NCBI RefSeq assembly: GCF_016648105.1
Contig: NZ_JACVVE010000012.1
Location: 88,699 to 152,698, forward strand
Source of the DNA: Pseudomonas sp. S31
GTDB lineage: Bacteria > Pseudomonadota > Gammaproteobacteria > Pseudomonadales > Pseudomonadaceae
Reading direction: 5' to 3'
DNA length: 64,000 nt
Positions within the stretch are counted from its first letter, which is position 1. Each line of letters starts with the position of its first letter. Shown here piece by piece: positions 37,909 through 47,424 of this stretch. The notes below the pieces were generated by a model. The model was given only the letters and a program-made list of their open reading frames with translations. It was not told the origin of the DNA and ran no database searches. Position numbers and translations under genes: made by a program.

Positions 37909-37970
37909 GTTGGAACTCCGCATTCGATAAAAATTACACAATAATCATCAGGCCTGCCGTGCCCGGGAGA

Positions 37971-38516
37971 TTACTTCTTCTTTTTGGGGGCGATGACCAT
38001 CATAAGCTGGCGTCCTTCCATCTTCGGATGCTGCTCGACGGAGCCGTATTCGGCGAGGTCGGCTTCGACCCGCTTCAACAGCTCCATGCCCAGCTCCTGG
38101 TGGGCCATCTCACGGCCGCGGAATCTCAGAGAGATCTTGGCCTTGTCCCCATCACTAAGGAAACGTACCAGGTTGCGTAGTTTTACCTGGTAATCCCCTT
38201 CTTCCGTCCCTGGACGAAACTTGATTTCTTTGATCTGGATCTGCTTCTGGTTTTTCTTGGCTTCGTTGGCCTGCTTCTTCTTCTCGAAGAGGTGCTTGCC
38301 GTAGTCCATCACCTTGCAGACCGGCGGTACCGCGTCTGCAGAGATTTCCACCAGATCCAGCTTCGCTTCATCAGCGATACGAAGCGCTTCATCAATCGAG
38401 ACGATGCCAATCTGCTCGCCGTCAGCACCAATTAACCGAACCTCGCGGGCCGAGATATTCTCGTTGATCGGGGCTTTCGGTGCAGCTCGTTTATCGTTTC
38501 TCATTTCACGCTTAAT
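37971..38516 (-). CDS. infC: translation initiation factor IF-3, with ATT start codon
   Basis: 181 aa factor that keeps the 30S subunit free and discriminates against non-canonical starts. It opens [22 protein letters not shown] chose ATT at 38516: GGAG lies 8 nt before it, ideal spacing, while the in-frame ATG at 38522 is only 2 nt from that GGAG. ATT starts are the known basis of IF-3 autoregulation in E. coli. The N- and C-domain landmarks ([14 protein letters not shown] and [20 protein letters not shown]) are normal. Confidence 0.93.
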   Translation of the reverse strand: MKREMRNDKRAAPKAPINENISAREVRLIGADGEQIGIVSIDEALRIADEAKLDLVEISADAVPPVCKVMDYGKHLFEKKKQANEAKKNQKQIQIKEIKFRPGTEEGDYQVKLRNLVRFLSDGDKAKISLRFRGREMAHQELGMELLKRVEADLAEYGSVEQHPKMEGRQLMMVIAPKKKK

Positions 38517-38521
38517 AGTCA

Positions 38522-40444
38522 TTACTCCGATTCTTGGCGACCACGCCGGGAAACCGCTTGTGTCAGGAGCTCAGCGAACTGGGCGACGGGCATGGAGCCC
38601 AGGTCTGCACCTTCGCGAGTGCGCACAGCGACGGTTTGCGTTTCGACTTCGCGATCCCCTATAACCAAAAGGTACGGGACCTTGAGCAAAGTATGCTCGC
38701 GGATTTTAAAGCCGATCTTCTCATTTCTCAAGTCCGACTTGGCACGGAAACCGCTACCGTTCAGAGCATTTTCCACCTCGAGGGCGAAATCGGCCTGTTT
38801 GTCGGTGATGTTCATGATCACCGCCTGGGTCGGTGCCAGCCAGGCCGGGAACACGCCAGCGTAGTGCTCGATGAGCATACCGATGAAGCGCTCGAACGAA
38901 CCGAGGATGGCACGGTGCAGCATGACCGGGCGCACTCGGCTGTTATCTTCGGCGATATAGCTGGCATCCAGACGCTCTGGCAGGTTCGGGTCGTACTGGA
39001 GGGTACCGCACTGCCAGTTACGGCCGAGGCAGTCGCGCAGGGTGAACTCGATCTTCGGACCATAGAAGGCGCCCTCGCCCGGCTGGTATTCCCACTCCAG
39101 GCCCGATTCGTTCAGGGCGTCGGCCAGTGCGCCTTCGGCACGGTCCCACAGCTCTTCGGAGCCCACGCGCTTGGCCGGACGGGTCGACAGCTTCATGGCG
39201 ATGTCGGTGAAGCCGAAGTCCTTGTACACGTCCAGGGTCAGCTTGATGAAGTCGGCGGCTTCTTTCTTCACCTGGTCTTCGGTGCAGAAGATGTGCGCGT
39301 CGTCCTGCACGAAGCCACGCACACGCATGATGCCGTGCAGGGCGCCGGACGGCTCGTTGCGGTGGCAGGCACCGAACTCGGCCAGGCGCAGCGGCAGGTC
39401 GCGGTAGCTCTTCAGGCCCTGGTTGAACACCTGCACGTGGCACGGGCAGTTCATCGGCTTGACCGCGTAGTCACGGCTTTCCGACGAGGTGGTGAACATG
39501 TTCTCGGCGTAGTTGGACCAGTGGCCGGAGCGCTCCCAGAGGATGCGGTCGACGACCTGCGGGGTCTTGATTTCCTGGTAGCCGTTGACGCGCTGGATCT
39601 GGCGCATGTACTGCTCGAGCACCTGGTACACGGTCCAGCCGTTGGCGTGCCAGAACACCATGCCCGGAGCTTCTTCTTGCAGGTGGAAGAGGTCGAGCTG
39701 CTTGCCGATCTTGCGGTGGTCGCGTTTCTCGGCTTCTTCGATGCGCTGGATGTAGGCGGCCAGCTGCTTCTTGTCGGCCCAGGCGGTGCCGTACACACGT
39801 TGCAGCTGCTCGTTCTTGGCATCGCCGCGCCAGTAGGCGCCGGACAGCTTGGTCAGCTTGAAGGCCTTGAGGAAGCGGGTGTTCGGCACGTGCGGGCCAC
39901 GGCACATGTCGACGTATTCTTCGTGGTAGTACAGGCCCATGGCCTGTTCGTCCGGCATGTCCTCGACCAGGCGCAGCTTGTAGTCTTCGCCACGGGCCTT
40001 GAACACGTCGATGACTTCGGCGCGCGGAGTCATCTTCTTGATGACGTCGTAGTCCTTCTCGATCAGCTCCATCATGCGCTTTTCGATGGCGGCCAGGTCT
40101 TCAGGGGTGAAGGGGCGCTCGTAGGCGATGTCGTAGTAGAAGCCTTCGTCGATGACCGGGCCGATGACCATCTTGGCGGTCGGGTACAGCTGTTTCACCG
40201 CGTGGCCGACCAGGTGGGCGCACGAGTGACGGATGATCTCCAGTCCCTCTTCATCTTTAGGGGTGATGATCTGCAGGGTGGCGTCGTTCTGGATCAGGTC
40301 GCAAGCATCGACCAGCTTGCCGTCGACCTTGCCGGCCACGGTGGCCTTGGCCAGGCCAGCGCCGATGGATGCGGCGACGTCGGCGACGGATACGGCGTGA
40401 TCAAACGAACGTTGACTGCCATCGGGAAGAGTAATAACGGGCAT
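38522..40444 (-). CDS. thrS: threonyl-tRNA synthetase
   Basis: 640 aa, full length. N-terminal TGS domain (about 1-62), editing domain with HSCAH at 73-77 plus His81, then the class II catalytic core with zinc-binding Cys/His residues and motif 2 ([19 protein letters not shown]), and a C-terminal anticodon domain. The start is ATG 40444 with GGAGG 6 nt upstream. A hairpin-rich leader precedes it (40445-40778). Confidence 0.97.
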   Translation of the reverse strand: MPVITLPDGSQRSFDHAVSVADVAASIGAGLAKATVAGKVDGKLVDACDLIQNDATLQIITPKDEEGLEIIRHSCAHLVGHAVKQLYPTAKMVIGPVIDEGFYYDIAYERPFTPEDLAAIEKRMMELIEKDYDVIKKMTPRAEVIDVFKARGEDYKLRLVEDMPDEQAMGLYYHEEYVDMCRGPHVPNTRFLKAFKLTKLSGAYWRGDAKNEQLQRVYGTAWADKKQLAAYIQRIEEAEKRDHRKIGKQLDLFHLQEEAPGMVFWHANGWTVYQVLEQYMRQIQRVNGYQEIKTPQVVDRILWERSGHWSNYAENMFTTSSESRDYAVKPMNCPCHVQVFNQGLKSYRDLPLRLAEFGACHRNEPSGALHGIMRVRGFVQDDAHIFCTEDQVKKEAADFIKLTLDVYKDFGFTDIAMKLSTRPAKRVGSEELWDRAEGALADALNESGLEWEYQPGEGAFYGPKIEFTLRDCLGRNWQCGTLQYDPNLPERLDASYIAEDNSRVRPVMLHRAILGSFERFIGMLIEHYAGVFPAWLAPTQAVIMNITDKQADFALEVENALNGSGFRAKSDLRNEKIGFKIREHTLLKVPYLLVIGDREVETQTVAVRTREGADLGSMPVAQFAELLTQAVSRRGRQESE

Positions 40445-40778
40445 GGCGCCTCCTCTCCTAGTGGTGACCCCTACCAAAGGTCACGTGGGTTGGGATGAGC
40501 CAGTACAAGATCCGACCTGTCTTCCATGGCGGAAGCCTGCCTCACAGTGGCAGAAGCCTTTCGGCTTAGCAGGGACGAACCAGAGTGACTGGAAAGAAAA
40601 AAGATGCAGGCCGCAGGTGACGGGCTGCAAGCCAGGCATGCTAGCACGCCATTCTGCGCACCCCGCAGAAAATATTTGGAAATTGCGCCGCTGCGCTGAA
40701 CTAATGCGAAAAATTTCCTATCAGACCTTGGGAAGCAACCTATTCTTGATGAGACCTTAACCCAAGGAGTGTCTGGTT
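40445..40778 (-). promoter_or_regulatory. thrS: 334-bp thrS upstream region with hairpins
   Basis: No gene. On the thrS strand the region has a 6-bp stem GTGACC/GGTCAC close to the ribosome site (40464-40484). Three directly adjacent hairpins lie farther up: AAGCC-GAAA-GGCTT (40554-40567), CTGCC-ACTGTGA-GGCAG (40537-40553) and CTTCC-5 nt-GGAAG (40521-40535). The middle one has an anticodon-arm shape with TGT at positions 34-36. The promoters of thrS and of the divergent gene at 40779 also lie here. Confidence 0.45.
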
Positions 40779-41078
40779 ATGCGACTACAGTCTCTGCTGG
40801 CCCTGGCAGTGTCGGGAGCCCTGTTACTGCCAGTGGCGGCGCAGGCCGCGTCGTCGGCCGACGAGAACAGCGACTTCATGAAAAGCTGCGTTCAACAGGC
40901 CACCGCGAACGGCCTGGACGCGGCCAAGGCGAAGAGTCACTGCACGTGTACCGCCAACGGCCTGGAGAAAAATTTCACCAAGGCTGAACTCGAAGACCTC
41001 GATAGCAAGGATGGTGTCGATGCCAAGGTAAAACAACGCGCAGATGCGCTGATCGCCAACTGCGCGAAGCAGAGCTGA
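40779..41078 (+). CDS. small periplasmic cysteine-containing protein
   Basis: 99 aa with a clear signal peptide (about 1-23, ending AQA). The mature part is helical and holds four cysteines (one in MKSC, two in HCTC, one in NCAK), probably forming two disulfides. No named function; divergent from thrS. Confidence 0.75.
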   Translation: MRLQSLLALAVSGALLLPVAAQAASSADENSDFMKSCVQQATANGLDAAKAKSHCTCTANGLEKNFTKAELEDLDSKDGVDAKVKQRADALIANCAKQS

Positions 41079-41240
41079 AACCATACAGCCAGAGCTTTGC
41101 GCTGATTGCTTGAGCTGAATCAACATCCAGCGAAGGTAAAAGGCGCTACATGCGCAGAATTAGACTATGATGTTCCCCGTGCTCCGTAGCCTCGGCCGCA
41201 TTGCACCACCGAAAAAACTAAATGTTCTGGAGATTCACCC

Positions 41241-41453
41241 ATGTCCAATCGCCAACAAGGCACCGTCAAATGGTTCAATGATGAGAAAGGCTACGGCTTC
41301 ATCACCCCAGCAGGCGGCGGCGACGACCTGTTCGTACACTTCAAGGCCATCGAATCCGACGGCTTCAAGAGCCTGAAAGAAGGCCAGACTGTTTCCTTCG
41401 TCGCCGAGCGCGGCCAGAAGGGCATGCAGGCTGCACAGGTTCGTCCGGAGTAA
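41241..41453 (+). CDS. cold-shock protein, CspA/CapB type
   Basis: 70 aa single OB-fold RNA chaperone. RNP1 reads KGYGFI and RNP2 DLFVHF. A rho-independent terminator follows directly, and the preceding leader may be thermosensitive as in other csp genes (inference). Confidence 0.95.
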   Translation: MSNRQQGTVKWFNDEKGYGFITPAGGGDDLFVHFKAIESDGFKSLKEGQTVSFVAERGQKGMQAAQVRPE

Positions 41454-41468
41454 TTCGGATAGCTGTAG

Positions 41469-41498
41469 AAAAACCCGCCCTTGTGGCGGGTTTTTTTA
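41469..41498 (+). terminator. terminator after the csp gene
   Basis: AAACCCGCC pairs with GGCGGGTTT, followed by a seven-T run. Confidence 0.93.
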
Positions 41499-41603
41499 TG
41501 GGGGGGAAGGGATGATCGTCTGGGGATAGGCAGGGGCGCGGATATCCAGCACCGCCCGCGCGGCGCTCGATATCCGCGCCCCTACAACCCCCAAGGCGAT
41601 CCC

Positions 41604-41927
41604 CTACCCGCAGTTGACCCGCGTCACCACACCCTGCTCATCCACGTTCAGATTCAAGCGCTCGGACCGATACTCCAACGTCACCACATCATGCGGCGTG
41701 AGAATGCGGGCCATCTGCGACCCACTGGCCTTGCGCGCCTGCTCCAGCAAATCGGCCGAGCCTGGCTTGCCGATGGCGAAATCGGCGCCGCTGGCCTGGC
41801 AGCGGCCATCGTTGCCGGCCGGGGCCGCCGGGGCGCTGGCGCCTGCAGACGCACCACCACCACTGCTGCAACCGCCCAGGGCAGCGGCCAACAACAAGGT
41901 GGCCAGGGAAGCACGGGTACGGAACAT
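41604..41927 (-). CDS. lipoprotein with peptidase-inhibitor I78 domain
   Basis: 107 aa. The lipobox LGGC puts the lipidated Cys near residue 20; a Ser/Ala/Gly linker follows and then a compact I78-type inhibitor fold (about 42-107) ending in the family's TRVNCG. It may shield the cell from elastase-like proteases. GGAGG lies before the ATG at 41927; a longer frame upstream is not credible. Confidence 0.8.
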   Translation of the reverse strand: MFRTRASLATLLLAAALGGCSSGGGASAGASAPAAPAGNDGRCQASGADFAIGKPGSADLLEQARKASGSQMARILTPHDVVTLEYRSERLNLNVDEQGVVTRVNCG

Positions 41928-42214
41928 GAATCCTCCTAATCGAATTGGGAACTGTCTAATGCGACAGTTCCGCTCACAGTTTGTTGCAAAACCGCCCAAG
42001 TCTGCCTGATCCCACCGGCACAGGCGAAAGGCAATCGTCACTGGATTTTGCACAAGGGTGCTTGGTTTGTGGCTGATGGCCTTTTATTCTTAGGTCGCAA
42101 GGTCATTGACGCAATGTCATGATTTACTGCAAGAAGTGGAGAGCACCGTGCCTCCATCGAACGCCAGGATCCGGTGTTCGCCCCTCCGCACCAGGCCCGC
42201 AGCGAGAGCCGTTC

Positions 42215-42412
42215 ATGAGCAGCCACAGTATCGACGCCGACATCAAGGTCAAATGGGCCGAAGGCCAGAGTGCCTACAGCCCGGGAACACCGGAGGAACT
42301 GCTGCTGATCGCCATCGACCTGCTGGTACGTGACCGCGGCAGCGAGGCGGCGCGTAGTTTCATCGACCAGGTGTTCGAGCGGTATGCAGCGCAGGCGGCA
42401 CATCCGCTGTAG
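42215..42412 (+). CDS. short conserved-looking hypothetical protein
   Basis: 65 aa, acidic, mostly helical. Start ATG 42215 (MSSHSIDADIKVKWAEG); upstream frame is rejected as it lacks normal composition. No recognised domain. Confidence 0.55.
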   Translation: MSSHSIDADIKVKWAEGQSAYSPGTPEELLLIAIDLLVRDRGSEAARSFIDQVFERYAAQAAHPL

Positions 42413-42426
42413 GAGATCACCGCGTT

Positions 42427-42512
42427 TGTGGGAGCGGGCTTGCCCGCGAAGCAGGCACCGCAGTGGATGGCACCGGCATTCGCCGGTGTTCGCGGGCAAG
42501 CCCGCTCCCACA
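42427..42512. repeat. REP-type inverted pair
   Basis: A 23-bp perfect inverted repeat, 42427-42449 against 42490-42512, of the GCGGGCTTGCCCGCGA type common between Pseudomonas genes. It sits between the 42215 gene and rbsD, which converge, and may act as a transcript end. Confidence 0.88.
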
Positions 42513-42535
42513 GGGTGATCGCGTCAGGTTCAGAA

Positions 42536-42934
42536 TTAGAAGATAACGCCCGAGATCAGGGCGATGTTGGTGTAGGGCTGGCATTCGCCGGTGCGCACCA
42601 CGGCGCGGGCAGTGCGCGACAACGCCTTGAACGCCTCGTGGCTCACCCACTCGCGCTTGCCGAGCTTGCGCTGCGAGCGCTCGATCTCGACCATGGCCGG
42701 CGGCACCACGTTCTTCATTTCCTCGGCCAGCACGTGCCGCTCCACCTGCAATTCGCTGAGCACCACCCGCAGCACGCTGGAAAAGTCCGGAATCCCAGGC
42801 GTCAGCGCCAGGTCGATCAGCTCCACCCCAGGCGGCACCGGCAAGCCGGCATCGCCGATCACCAGGATGTCGCCATGCCCCATCCCGGCGATCACCCGCG
42901 ACAAGGCCACGTTCAACAAAGGGGTCTTCTTCAT
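42536..42934 (-). CDS. rbsD: D-ribose pyranase
   Basis: 132 aa enzyme converting pyranose and furanose forms of ribose so that RbsK can use it. It opens [22 protein letters not shown] with the catalytic His in GMGHGD, and ends [16 protein letters not shown]. Last gene of the ribose operon, overlapping rbsK by 4 bp. Confidence 0.95.
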   Translation of the reverse strand: MKKTPLLNVALSRVIAGMGHGDILVIGDAGLPVPPGVELIDLALTPGIPDFSSVLRVVLSELQVERHVLAEEMKNVVPPAMVEIERSQRKLGKREWVSHEAFKALSRTARAVVRTGECQPYTNIALISGVIF

Positions 42935-43839
42935 GGGTCCAGTTCCTCCAGGTAAGGGATGGATGGCTGGGCGCCGGCGCGGGTGACGGACAGGGCTGCA
43001 GCGCGCTGGCCGAAGGCGATGGCCTCGCCCTCCCCCAGCCCGCGCACCAGGCCTGCGGCAAAGCCACCGACGAAGGTATCGCCCGCCGCCGTGGTGTCCA
43101 GCGCCTTGACCGCTGGCGCCGGGTAGTGCCAGCTGCCATCACGGCTGACGAACAACGCCCCCTGCGCGCCCAAGGTCACGATCACCTTGCCGGCGCCCAA
43201 CTGTAGCAGCTGCTCGGCCGCCGTGCGGGCGCTGGCCTGGTCGTGCACGGCTAGGCCGGTCAAGGCCTCGGCTTCGCTTTCGTTGGGCGTGAGGTAGTCG
43301 ATATGGGCGAACCACTCGGGTGGCAGCGGCCCGGTGGCCGGCGCCGGGTTGAGGATCACCCGCTTGCCCAGTTCGCGGCCGCGGGCCAGGGCCCAGGCCA
43401 CGGTGTCGGCCGGCACCTCGAGCTGGCAGATGATCACTTCGGCGGCTTGCAGCAGCGCATCGAAGCGCTGTACCGCCTGCGGCGTCAGTAGGCCATTGCC
43501 GCCAGGGACGATGACGATGCAGTTCTGGCTGGCAGCATCCACGGTGATCAGCGCCACGCCACTGGACGCGCCCGCGCATACGCCCACGCCCTGGCAATCG
43601 ACGCCCTCCGCGACCAGCGCCGCGCGCAACTGCTCGCCATAGGCGTCATCGCCCACGCTGCCGACCATCGCCACGCTGCCGCCCAGGCGCGCCACGGCCA
43701 CCGCCTGGTTGGCGCCCTTGCCGCCCGGCACGGTGAAGAACGTGTCGCCGGCCAGGGTCTCACCCGGCCGTGGCAGGCGCGGGGCCCGGGCCACCAGGTC
43801 CATGTTGAGGCTGCCTACCACCACTACCTTGGCGTGCAT
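42931..43839 (-). CDS. rbsK: ribokinase
   Basis: 302 aa PfkB-family kinase phosphorylating ribose. The N-terminal [23 protein letters not shown] and C-terminal [16 protein letters not shown] (GAGD anion hole with the catalytic Asp) are both present. It follows rbsR by 9 bp. Confidence 0.96.
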   Translation of the reverse strand: MHAKVVVVGSLNMDLVARAPRLPRPGETLAGDTFFTVPGGKGANQAVAVARLGGSVAMVGSVGDDAYGEQLRAALVAEGVDCQGVGVCAGASSGVALITVDAASQNCIVIVPGGNGLLTPQAVQRFDALLQAAEVIICQLEVPADTVAWALARGRELGKRVILNPAPATGPLPPEWFAHIDYLTPNESEAEALTGLAVHDQASARTAAEQLLQLGAGKVIVTLGAQGALFVSRDGSWHYPAPAVKALDTTAAGDTFVGGFAAGLVRGLGEGEAIAFGQRAAALSVTRAGAQPSIPYLEELDP

Positions 43840-43848
43840 GGCGTTTCC

Positions 43849-44868
43849 TTAACGGTAATCGTTGAACAGGGTCGGGCGCGGCCCGGTGGACTCGCGCGGC
43901 ACGATGCGCGGGGCGACGATGCGCTGCTGGGCAGGGCCGTGCGGGTCGCTGATGCGCGACAGCAACAAGGCCGCGGCAGTGTCGCCCAGCTCGCGGATCG
44001 ACTGGCCGACCGTGCTCAGCGCTGGGTACACGTAGCGGCTCAGCTCGATGTCGTCGAAGCCGATCACCGACAGCTCGCCGGGCACGTTGATGTTGCGCTC
44101 GGCGGCGGCGCGCAGCACGCCGAAGCCGATCATGTCGTTGCCGGCGAAGATCGCCGTGGGCCGCTCGCCATCGAGCAGTTGCGCCGCCGTGGCATGGCCG
44201 CCAGGGCTGGTGAAGTCGCAGTGCTGCACGCGATTGGCCGCCACGGCCAGTCGCGCCTCGGCCATCGCCCGGCGGAAACCGGCCAGGCGCAAGCGGCTGA
44301 CGCCGGTCTCGGCCGGGCCGCCGATGTAGGCGATGTCCTCGTGCCCCAGGTCCAGCAGATGGCGCGTGGCGAGGTAGGCGCCATGCTCGTGGTCGATGCG
44401 CACCAGATCGGCGCCCACGCCTTCGAGCTCGCGGTCGACGATGACCATGGGCGTACGCACGCTGGCCAGGCTCTGCAGCAGGTCCTGGTCCTCGCCCACC
44501 GAGGCCACCACCAGGCCGTCGATGCGTTTTTCCAGCAGCACGCGCAGGTAGCTGCGCTGCTTCTGCGGGTTGTCGTCGGAGTTGCACAGGATCACGCAAT
44601 AGCCATTGCGCTCGCAGGCGTCCTCGATGCCACGCGCCAGCTCGGCGAAGTACGGGTTGATGCTGTTGGGCACCAGCAGGCCGATGGTGGCGGTGCTGCG
44701 GGCCTTGAGCGAGCGGGCCACGGCACTGGGCACGTAGTCCAGTTCGCGGATCGCCGCCTCGACCTTGAGCCGTACCTGCTCGCTGACCGGGCGTGTCTTG
44801 TTCAATACATGGGACACGGTTGTGTAGGAAATGCCCGCAAGGGCTGCAACGTCTTTGATGGTGGCCAT
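43849..44868 (-). CDS. rbsR: ribose operon repressor, LacI family
   Basis: 339 aa. N-terminal helix-turn-helix MATIKDVAALAGISYTTVSHVLN, then a periplasmic-binding-protein-like ribose sensor domain. The start is ATG 44868. It lies inside the operon it controls; its likely operator is the palindrome at 48417-48430 before rbsB. Confidence 0.95.
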   Translation of the reverse strand: MATIKDVAALAGISYTTVSHVLNKTRPVSEQVRLKVEAAIRELDYVPSAVARSLKARSTATIGLLVPNSINPYFAELARGIEDACERNGYCVILCNSDDNPQKQRSYLRVLLEKRIDGLVVASVGEDQDLLQSLASVRTPMVIVDRELEGVGADLVRIDHEHGAYLATRHLLDLGHEDIAYIGGPAETGVSRLRLAGFRRAMAEARLAVAANRVQHCDFTSPGGHATAAQLLDGERPTAIFAGNDMIGFGVLRAAAERNINVPGELSVIGFDDIELSRYVYPALSTVGQSIRELGDTAAALLLSRISDPHGPAQQRIVAPRIVPRESTGPRPTLFNDYR

Positions 44869-44872
44869 AGGT

Positions 44873-45856
44873 TCAGTTCCGCCGGTCTGCACGCCGGCTG
44901 CGGTAAGTGTCGAGCACCACGGCGATGACGATCACCGCCCCGGTGATGATGCGTTTGGTCGGTTCGGAGGCGCCGATCTGCGCCAGGCCTGCGGCCAGTA
45001 CCGAGATGATCAGCACGCCGATGAAGGTACTGATGACCGAGCCGCGCCCGCCCATCAGGCTGGTGCCACCGATCACCACGGCGGCGATCACCTGCAGCTC
45101 CAGCCCGGAGCCGGCGTTGGGGTCGGCGGCTTCCAGGCGTGAGATCTGGAACAGCGCGGCCAGCCCCGCGAGCAGGCCCATCAGGGCGAACACCAGCACC
45201 TTGTAGGGGCGCGGGTCGATGCCGGCCAGGCGCACGGCTTCTTCGTTGGTGCCGATGCCGATCAGGTAGCGGCCGAACACGGTGCGGGTCAGCACCAGGT
45301 GGGCCAGCACGATCACCAGCAAGGCGATCAGGAAGGCCGGCGAGATGCCGAAGGCCAGCGGGTTGGAGAACCAGGCGTAGGCATCGCCGATGTAGGCGGT
45401 GCGCGAGTCGGTGAACTGGTAGGCCAGGCCGCGGGCCATCTCCAGCACGCCGAGCGAAACGATGAACGACGGGATACGCCAGGCCACGGTGACGCCGCCG
45501 GTAATGCTCCCGGCCAGCGCGGCGATGGCCATGCCCAGCAGCGCGGCGGGCAGCACGCCCCAACCCCAGCCGAGGATCGCCACGCTCACGGTCGAGGCTG
45601 CCAGGGCCAGCACCGAGCCGACCGACAGGTCGATGCCGCCGACGATCAGCACGAAGGTCATGCCCACGGCCAGCACCATCAGGTCGGGGATCTGGTTGGC
45701 CAGGGTGCTGAAGGTGGCGTACGACCAGAAGTGGCTGCTGAGCAACGAGAACAGCACGATCATCGCCAGCAAGGCGCCGGCCAGGCCCAGGTAGGTGCCC
45801 AGGCCGAAGTACTGGGCGCGTCGCGTGGCGGGCAGGTCGGGGGTAGTGGTTTTCAT
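44873..45856 (-). CDS. rbsC: ribose ABC transporter permease
   Basis: 327 aa, about eight to ten hydrophobic segments, with the sugar-permease signatures VGGIDLSVGSVLAL and GGTSLMGGRGSV. It forms the inner-membrane channel with RbsA and RbsB; it overlaps rbsA by 4 bp. Confidence 0.95.
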   Translation of the reverse strand: MKTTTPDLPATRRAQYFGLGTYLGLAGALLAMIVLFSLLSSHFWSYATFSTLANQIPDLMVLAVGMTFVLIVGGIDLSVGSVLALAASTVSVAILGWGWGVLPAALLGMAIAALAGSITGGVTVAWRIPSFIVSLGVLEMARGLAYQFTDSRTAYIGDAYAWFSNPLAFGISPAFLIALLVIVLAHLVLTRTVFGRYLIGIGTNEEAVRLAGIDPRPYKVLVFALMGLLAGLAALFQISRLEAADPNAGSGLELQVIAAVVIGGTSLMGGRGSVISTFIGVLIISVLAAGLAQIGASEPTKRIITGAVIVIAVVLDTYRSRRADRRN

Positions 45857-47406
45857 GGGTCCATCCTGGGCGCTGCATCGTGCAGCAGGGCATCACGTTT
45901 TCGGTAACCGGCGAAGGCTGCGGCCAACAGCTGATCCTGGCTCCAGTGTTCGCGGTCGAAGGTGTCGATCAGGCGCCCGGCGCTGAGCACGGCGATGCGG
46001 TCGCAGATCAGCATCAGCTCGCGCAGGTCACTGGACACCACCACCAGCGCCTTGCCCTGGCGGGCCAGTTCGGCGAGCAGGCCATAGATGTCGAACTTGG
46101 CACCGACGTCGATGCCCCGGGTCGGCTCGTCGAACAGCAGCACCTGGCAGTCGCGGGCCAGCCAGCGGCCGATCACCACCTTCTGCTGGTTGCCGCCGGA
46201 CAACTCGCCGATCACCTGCTCGGAGCCAGCACTGCGAATGCGTAGGGCCTCGATCTGGCGCTCGGCCAAGGCCTTTTCCGCCCCTGCATCGAGCAGGCCA
46301 GCGCGGGAGACGGCGGCCAGGTTGCCCAGCGACAGGTTGGCGCTGATCGACTGCGACAGCAGCAGGCCTTCGCCCTTGCGGTCTTCGGTGATCAGGGCGA
46401 TACCGGCCTTGACCGCGGCCTTGGGCGAGTCGATGGTCACTGGCCGCAGCGGCTGGCCGATGGCGATCTGGCCGCTGTCGGCACGGTCGGCGCCGTAGAT
46501 CAGGCGCAGCAGTTCGGTACGGCCGGCGCCGATCAGGCCGGAGATGCCGAAGATCTCCCCTGCCCTGACCTCGAACGACACATCGCGCACCTTACTGCCA
46601 CGCCCCAGCCCCTCGACCTTGAGCACTGGCCCGCCCAAGGTGCGGCGGCCCAGGTCGATGTGCTCGGCGAGCTCGCGGCCGACCATCAGGTTGACCAGCT
46701 CGGCGCTGCTGTAGCGCTGGATCGGCTCGTCACACACCCACTGGCCGTCGCGCAGCACGACGATGCGCTGAGCCACCCGTTGCAACTCTTCGAGGCGGTG
46801 GGAAATGTAGACGATGGCCACGCCGCGCTGGCGCAGGCGCTCGATCTGGGTGAACAGCAGCTCGACCTCGCGCGCGGTGAGCATTGCCGTGGGCTCGTCG
46901 AAGATCAGCACGTGGCAGTTGCCGATCAGGTTGCGGGCGATTTCCACCATCTGCTGGTGGCCGATGCCCAGCTCGCCGACCGGGGTGTCGGGGTCGATGG
47001 CGTCCAGGCCGACCTGGGCCATGGCGGCCTGGGCCAGGGTACGCAGGCGTTTCTGGTCGACCCAGCCGAAGCGGCTGGGCAGGTTGTCGAGGAACAGGTT
47101 TTCCGCCACGGTCAGGGTCGGCAGCAGGTTGAGCTCCTGCATGACCATGCGCACGCCGAGCTGCTCGGCGTGGCTGCGGCTGGCCGGGGCGTAGGGCTGG
47201 CCGCGGTAGGTCATCTGCCCGGTGGTGGGGGTTTCCAGGCCGCAGATGAGCTTGGACAACGTGCTCTTGCCGGCGCCGTTCTCGCCGGTCAGCGCCAGCA
47301 CTTCGCCGGCGCGCAGGGTCAGGCCGACGCCCGCCAGCACGGGCTGGGCGTAGGTCTTGCCCAGGCCGGTGGCGACCAGCACCACGTCATTGGCCGCTGC
47401 AGACAT
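45853..47406 (-). CDS. rbsA: ribose ABC transporter ATPase
   Basis: 517 aa with two fused ABC cassettes. The first has Walker A GENGAGKST, and the second the degenerate GLIGAGRTE, as in RbsA-type proteins; the second signature is LSGGNQQK. Start at ATG 47406, 7 nt after GGAGA; an ATG at 47412 is too close to that site. Confidence 0.95.
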   Translation of the reverse strand: MSAAANDVVLVATGLGKTYAQPVLAGVGLTLRAGEVLALTGENGAGKSTLSKLICGLETPTTGQMTYRGQPYAPASRSHAEQLGVRMVMQELNLLPTLTVAENLFLDNLPSRFGWVDQKRLRTLAQAAMAQVGLDAIDPDTPVGELGIGHQQMVEIARNLIGNCHVLIFDEPTAMLTAREVELLFTQIERLRQRGVAIVYISHRLEELQRVAQRIVVLRDGQWVCDEPIQRYSSAELVNLMVGRELAEHIDLGRRTLGGPVLKVEGLGRGSKVRDVSFEVRAGEIFGISGLIGAGRTELLRLIYGADRADSGQIAIGQPLRPVTIDSPKAAVKAGIALITEDRKGEGLLLSQSISANLSLGNLAAVSRAGLLDAGAEKALAERQIEALRIRSAGSEQVIGELSGGNQQKVVIGRWLARDCQVLLFDEPTRGIDVGAKFDIYGLLAELARQGKALVVVSSDLRELMLICDRIAVLSAGRLIDTFDREHWSQDQLLAAAFAGYRKRDALLHDAAPRMDP

Positions 47407-47424
47407 GGCCATTCTCCTGCGGGG

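Noticed and set aside
38534..40498. 654-residue open frame opposite thrS
   Set aside because: Antisense shadow of thrS, rich in Val/Gly/His with no domain.
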